Assembly (NCBI RefSeq): GCF_050003625.1
Contig: NC_134398.1
Location: forward strand, 74,949,635-75,013,634
Reading direction: 5' to 3'
Source of the DNA: Haematobia irritans
Lineage: Eukaryota; Arthropoda; Insecta; Diptera; Muscidae
DNA: 64,000 bases
Shown piece by piece: positions 58,793 to 64,000 of the stretch. Numbering within the stretch: the first letter of the stretch is position 1; every line of letters begins with the position of its first letter. The position numbers and the translations under genes were made by a program. The notes under the pieces were generated by a model that was given only the letters and a program-made list of their open reading frames with translations, ran no database searches and was not told the DNA's origin.

Positions 58793-61700
58793 AAATATGG
58801 GAAACGTTTAAATCTGAAGCAATTTTAAGGAAACTTCGAAAAAGTTTATTTATTATTTATCGCTCGATATATATGTATTAGAAGTTTAGGAAAATTAGAG
58901 TCATTTTTACAACTTTTCGACAAACCGGTGGCGATTTTACAAGGAAAATGTTGGTATTTTGACCATTTTTGTCGAAATCAGAAAAACATATATATGGGAG
59001 CTATATCTAAATCTGAACCGATTTCAACCAAATTTGGCACGCATAGCTACAATGCTAATTCTACTCCCTATGCAAAATTTCAACTAAATCGGAGCAAAAA
59101 ATTGGCCTCTGTGGGCAAATGAGTGTAAATCGGGCGAAAGCTATATATGGGAGCTATATCTAAATCTGAACCGATTTTGCTGATATATTGCAAGTTTTTC
59201 GAGACTCATAAAATATTCGGATGTACGGAATTTGAGGAAGATCGGTTGATATACACGCCAATTATGACCAGATCGGTGAAAAATATATATGGCAGCTATA
59301 TCTAAATCTGAACAGATTTTTTCCAAAATCAATAGGGATCGTCTTTGAGCCGAAACAAGACCCTATACCAAATTTTAGGACAATCGGACTAAAACTGCGA
59401 GCTGTACTTTGCACACAAAAATACATCAACAGACAGACAGACAGACGGACAGACAGACAGACGGACAGACAGACGGACAGACAGACAGACGGACATCGCT
59501 AAATCGACTCAGAATTTAATTCTAAGCCGATCCGTATACTAAAAGGTTGGTCTATGATTACTCCTTCTTGGCGTTACATACAAATGCACAAACTTATTAT
59601 ACCCTGTACCACAGTAGTGGTGAAGGGTATAAATATGGGAAACGTTTAAATCTGAAGCAATTTTAAGGAAACTTCGAAAAAGTTTATTTATGATTTATCG
59701 CTCGATATATATGTATTAGAAGTTTAGGAAAATTAGAGTCATTTTTACAACTTTTCGACTAAGCAGTGGCGATTTCACAAGGAAAATGTTGGTATTTTGA
59801 CCATTTTTGTCGAAATCAGAAAAACATATATATGGGAGCTATATCTAAATCTGAACCGATTTCAACCAAATTTGGCACGCATAGCTACAATGCTAATTCT
59901 ACTCCCTATGCAAAATTTCAACTAAATCGGAGCAAAAAATTGGCCTCTGTGGGCAAATGAGTGTAAATCGGGCGAAAGCTATATATGGGAGCTATATCTA
60001 AATCTGAACCGATTTGGCTGATATATTGCAAGTTTTTCGAGACTCATAAAATATTCGGATGTACGGAATTTGAGGAAGATCGGTTGATATACACGCCAAT
60101 TATGACCAGATCGGTGAAAAATATATATGGCAGCTATATCTAAATCTGAACCGATTTTTTCCAAAATCAATAGGGATCGTCTTTGAGCCGAAACAGGACC
60201 CTATACCAAATTTTAGGACAATCGGACTAAAACTGCGAGCTGTACTTTGCACACAAAAATACATCAACAGACAGACAGACAGACAGACAGACAGACGGAC
60301 AGACAGACGGACAGACAGACAGACGGACATCGCTAAATCGACTCAGAATTTAATTCTAAGCCGATCCGTATACTAAAAGGTTGGTCTATGATTACTCCTT
60401 CTTGGCGTTACATACAAATGCACAAACTTATTATACCCTGTACCACAGTAGTGGTGAAGGGTATAAATATGGGAAACGTTTAAATCTGAAGCAATTTTAA
60501 GGAAACTTCGAAAAAGTTTATTTATGATTTATCGCTCGATATATATGTATGAGAAGTTTAGGAAAATTAGAGTCATTTTTACAACTTTTCGACTAAGCAG
60601 TGGCGATTTTACAAGGAAAATGTTGGTATTTTGACCATTTTTGACGAAATCAGAAAAACATATATATGGGAGCTATATCTAAATCTGAACCGATTTCAAC
60701 CAAATTTGGCACGCATAGCTACAATGCTAATTCTACTCCCTGTGCAAAATTTCAACTAAATCGGAGTTAAAAATTGGCCTCTGTGGTCTTATGAGTGTAA
60801 ATCGGGCGAAAGCTTTATATGGGAGATATATCCAAATCTGAACCGATTTCAAGCAAATTTGGCACGCATAGTTACAACGCTAATTCTACTCCCTATGCAA
60901 AATTTCAACTAAATCGGAGCAAAAAATTGGCCTCTGTGGGCAAATGAGTGTAAATCGGGCGAAAGCTATATATGGGAGCTATATCTAAATCTGAACCGAT
61001 TTTGCTGATATTTTGCAAGTTTTTCGAGACTCATAAAATATTCGGATGTACGGAATTTGAGGAAGATCGGTTGATATACACGCCAATTATGACCAGATCG
61101 GTGAAAAATATATATGGCGGCTATATCTAAATCTGAACCGATTTTTTCCAAAATCAATAGGGATCGTCTTTGAGCCGAAACAGGACCCTATACCAAATTT
61201 TAGGACAATCGGACTAAAACTGCGAGCTGTACTTTGCACACAAAAATACATCAACAGACAGACAGACAGACAGACGGACAGACAGACGGACAGACAGACA
61301 GACGGACAGACAGACAGACGGACATCGCTAAATCGACTCAGAATTTAATTCTAAGCCGATCCGTATACTAAAAGGTTGGTCTATGATTACTCCTTCTTGG
61401 CGTTACATACAAATGCACAAACTTATTATACCCTGTACCACAGTAGTGGTGAAGGGTATAAATATGGGAAACGTTTAAATCTGAAGCAATTTTAAGGAAA
61501 CTTCGAAAAAGTTTATTTATGATTTATCGCTCGATATATATGTATGAGAAGTTTAGGAAAATTAGAGTCATTTTTACAACTTTTCGACTAAGCAGTGGCG
61601 ATTTTACAAGGAAAATGTTGGTATTTTGACCATTTTTGACGAAATCAGAAAAACATATATATGGGAGCTATATCTAAATCTGAACCGATTTCAACCAAAT

Positions 61701-64000
61701 TTGGCACGCATAGCTACAATGCTAATTCTACTCCCTGTGCAAAATTTCAACTAAATCGGAGTTAAAAATTGGCCTCTGTGGTCTTATGAGTGTAAATCGG
61801 GCGAAAGCTTTATATGGGAGATATATCCAAATCTGAACCGATTTCAAGCAAATTTGGCACGCATAGTTACAACGCTAATTCTACTCCCTATGCAAAATTT
61901 CAACTAAATCGGAGCAAAAAATTGGCCTCTGTGGGCAAATGAGTGTAAATCGGGCGAAAGCTATATATGGGAGCTATATCTAAATCTGAACCGATTTTGC
62001 TGATATTTTGCAAGTTTTTCGAGACTCATAAAATATTCGGATGTACGGAATTTGAGGAAGATCGGTTGATATACACGCCAATTATGACCAGATCGGTGAA
62101 AAATATATATGGCGGCTATATCTAAATCTGAACCGATTTTTTCCAAAATCAATAGGGATCGTCTTTGAGCCGAAACAGGACCCTATACAAAATTTTAGGA
62201 CAATCGGACTAAAACTGCGAGCTGTACTTTGCACACAAAAATACATCAACAGACAGACAGACAGACAGACAGACGGACAGACAGACGGACAGACAGACAG
62301 ACGGACATCGCTAAATCGACTCAGAATTTAATTCTAAGCCGATCCGTATACTAAAAGGTTGGTCTATGATTACTCCTTCTTGGCGTTACATACAAATGCA
62401 CAAACTTATTATACCCTGTACCACAGTAGTGGTGAAGGGTATAAATATGGGAAACGTTTAAATCTGAAGCAATTTTAAGGAAACTTCGAAAAAGTTTATT
62501 TATGATTTATCGCTCGATATATATGTATGAGAAGTTTAGGAAAATTAGAGTCATTTTTACAACTTTTCGACTAAGCAGTGGCGATTTTACAAGGAAAATG
62601 TTGGTATTTTGACCATTTTTGACGAAATCAGAAAAACATATATATGGGAGCTATATCTAAATCTGAACCGATTTCAACCAAATTTGGCACGCATAGCTAC
62701 AATGCTAATTCTACTCCCTGTGCAAAATTTCAACTAAATCGGAGTTAAAAATTGGCCTCTGTGGTCTTATGAGTGTAAATCGGGCGAAAGCTTTATATGG
62801 GAGATATATCCAAATCTGAACCGATTTCAAGCAAATTTGGCACGCATAGTTACAACGCTAATTCTACTCCCTATGCAAAATTTCAACTAAATCGGAGCAA
62901 AAAATTGGCCTCTGTGGGCAAATGAGTGTAAATCGGGCGAAAGCTATATATGGGAGCTATATCTAAATCTGAACCGATTTTGCTGATATTTTGCAAGTTT
63001 TTCGAGACTCATAAAATATTCGGATGTACGGAATTTGAGGAAGATCGGTTGATATACACGCCAATTATGACCAGATCGGTGAAAAATATATATGGCGGCT
63101 ATATCTAAATCTGAACCGATTTTTTCCAAAATCAACAGGGATCGTCTTTGACCCGAAACAGGACCCTATACCAAATTTTAGGACAATCGGACTAAAACTG
63201 CGAGCTGTACTTTGCACACAAAAATACATCAACAGACAGACAGACAGACGGACAGACAGACGGACAGACAGACGGACAGACAGACAGACGGACATCGCTA
63301 AATCGACTCAGAATTTAATTCTAAGCCGATCCGTATACTAAAAGGTTGGTCTATGATTACTCCTTCTTGGCGTTACATACAAATGCACAAACTTATTATA
63401 CCCTGTACCACAGTAGTGGTGAAGGGTATAAATATGGGAAACGTTTAAATCTGAAGCAATTTTAAGGAAACTTCGAAAAAGTTTATTTATGATTTATCGC
63501 TCGATATATATGTATGAGAAGTTTAGGAAAATTAGAGTCATTTTTACAACTTTTCGACTAAGCAGTGGCGATTTTACAAGGAAAATGTTGGTATTTTGAC
63601 CATTTTTGACGAAATCAGAAAAACATATATATGGGAGCTATATCTAAATCTGAACCGATTTCAACCAAATTTGGCACGCATAGCTACAATGCTAATTCTA
63701 CTCCCTGTGCAAAATTTCAACTAAATCGGAGTTAAAAAGTGGCCTCTGTGGTCTTATGAGTGTAAATCGGGCGAAAGCTTTATATGGGAGATATATCCAA
63801 ATCTGAACCGATTTCAAGCAAATTTGGCACGCATAGTTACAACGCTAATTCTACTCCCTATGCAAAATTTCAACTAAATCGGAGCAAAAAATTGGCCTCT
63901 GTGGGCAAATGAGTGTAAATCGGGCGAAAGCTATATATGGGAGCTATATCTAAATCTGAACCGATTTTGCTGATATTTTGCAAGTTTTTCTAGACTCATA
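58793..64000 (-). repeat. Tandem array of family A units, continuing past the window
   Basis: Unit starts (AAATATGGGAAACG) at about 58793, 59631, 60465, 61460, 62443 and 63430. The first two units are about 835 bp; the next three are 983-995 bp because they have one more 153-bp internal unit. Each ends with a GACA/GACG microsatellite of different length and the hairpin ending GGGTATA. Units from 60465 on are nearly identical. No distal G part lies between units. Confidence 0.96.

Noticed and set aside
60100..60330. ORFs starting MSVCLSVRLSV
   Set aside because: Pure translation of the GTCT/GTCC microsatellite and the family A core.

Overview
The window reads as intergenic, repeat-dominated DNA from a brachyceran fly, most likely a calyptrate/muscid. 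I see no intact host gene, rRNA or functional tRNA. The evidence is AT-rich DNA almost wholly made of interspersed repeats, Tc1/mariner and hAT-type transposons, a non-LTR retrotransposon, a BEL/Pao scrap and decayed virus-like DNA polymerase elements. The species call is an inference from the repeat types (from memory, dipteran mini-me-like repeats with TATACCC hairpins and GTCC/GTCT microsatellites).

Layout. 1-988 is a mini-me-like repeat (family A). 989-2154 is repeat B. 2157-5262 (minus strand) is a broken PolB-type virus-like element split by an (AT)n tract, family F and E repeats and a MITE. 5379-7254 is a full family A copy carrying a 208-bp MITE. 7409-8061 holds two unrecognised broken coding pieces in the same orientation. 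8066-11961 is family F, interrupted by a hAT-like element (8628-11496, 8-bp target duplication) that itself contains another F copy. 11962-14400 is repeat B with a series of small exon-like units bearing splice sites.

14402-29246 is the most interesting block. Two very similar copies of a virus-like element (zinc-finger N-terminal region, short intron, endonuclease VII-like patch, protein-primed type family-B DNA polymerase) lie tail to tail, separated by about 2.3 kb that holds a capsid-like gene fragment and a family F repeat. Each copy has private frameshifts and its own TA-flanked MITE insertion, and they share at least two frameshifts, so the original was probably already decaying, or uses recoding, before it was duplicated.

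29529-33710 is repeat family D with a 5'-truncated non-LTR retrotransposon (intact reverse transcriptase frame, 30702-32657). 33874-35164 is family A. 35165-36590 is an unrecognised module: a 112-codon minus-strand ORF with a TATA box and iteron-like repeats upstream. 36595-41240 is family F carrying a DD37E Tc1/mariner element, a TA MITE and a dead mariner. 41242-44261 is an inverted pair of family A copies. 44262-44575 is a BEL/Pao protease remnant. 44576-55709 is a mosaic of A and F repeats, an internally deleted mariner-like element, MITEs with a tRNA-like patch, and a hAT MITE. 55711-56951 is a 248-bp tandem array. 56949-58792 is family F with a 29-bp minisatellite. 58793 to the end is a tandem array of family A units of about 835 and then about 987 bp.

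Families A, D and F have diverged in sequence but share one plan: a TATACCC hairpin, a short CTGAGTCGAT core, a GTCC/GTCT microsatellite, internal direct repeats with an exact 153-bp period, and a GGCCGA-rich hairpin before a terminal ACTTGT. Nothing here looks like a working metabolic or defence system. The notable biology is the mirrored virus-like polymerase element, its spliced polymerase gene, and the repeat superfamily with its conserved 153-bp register.
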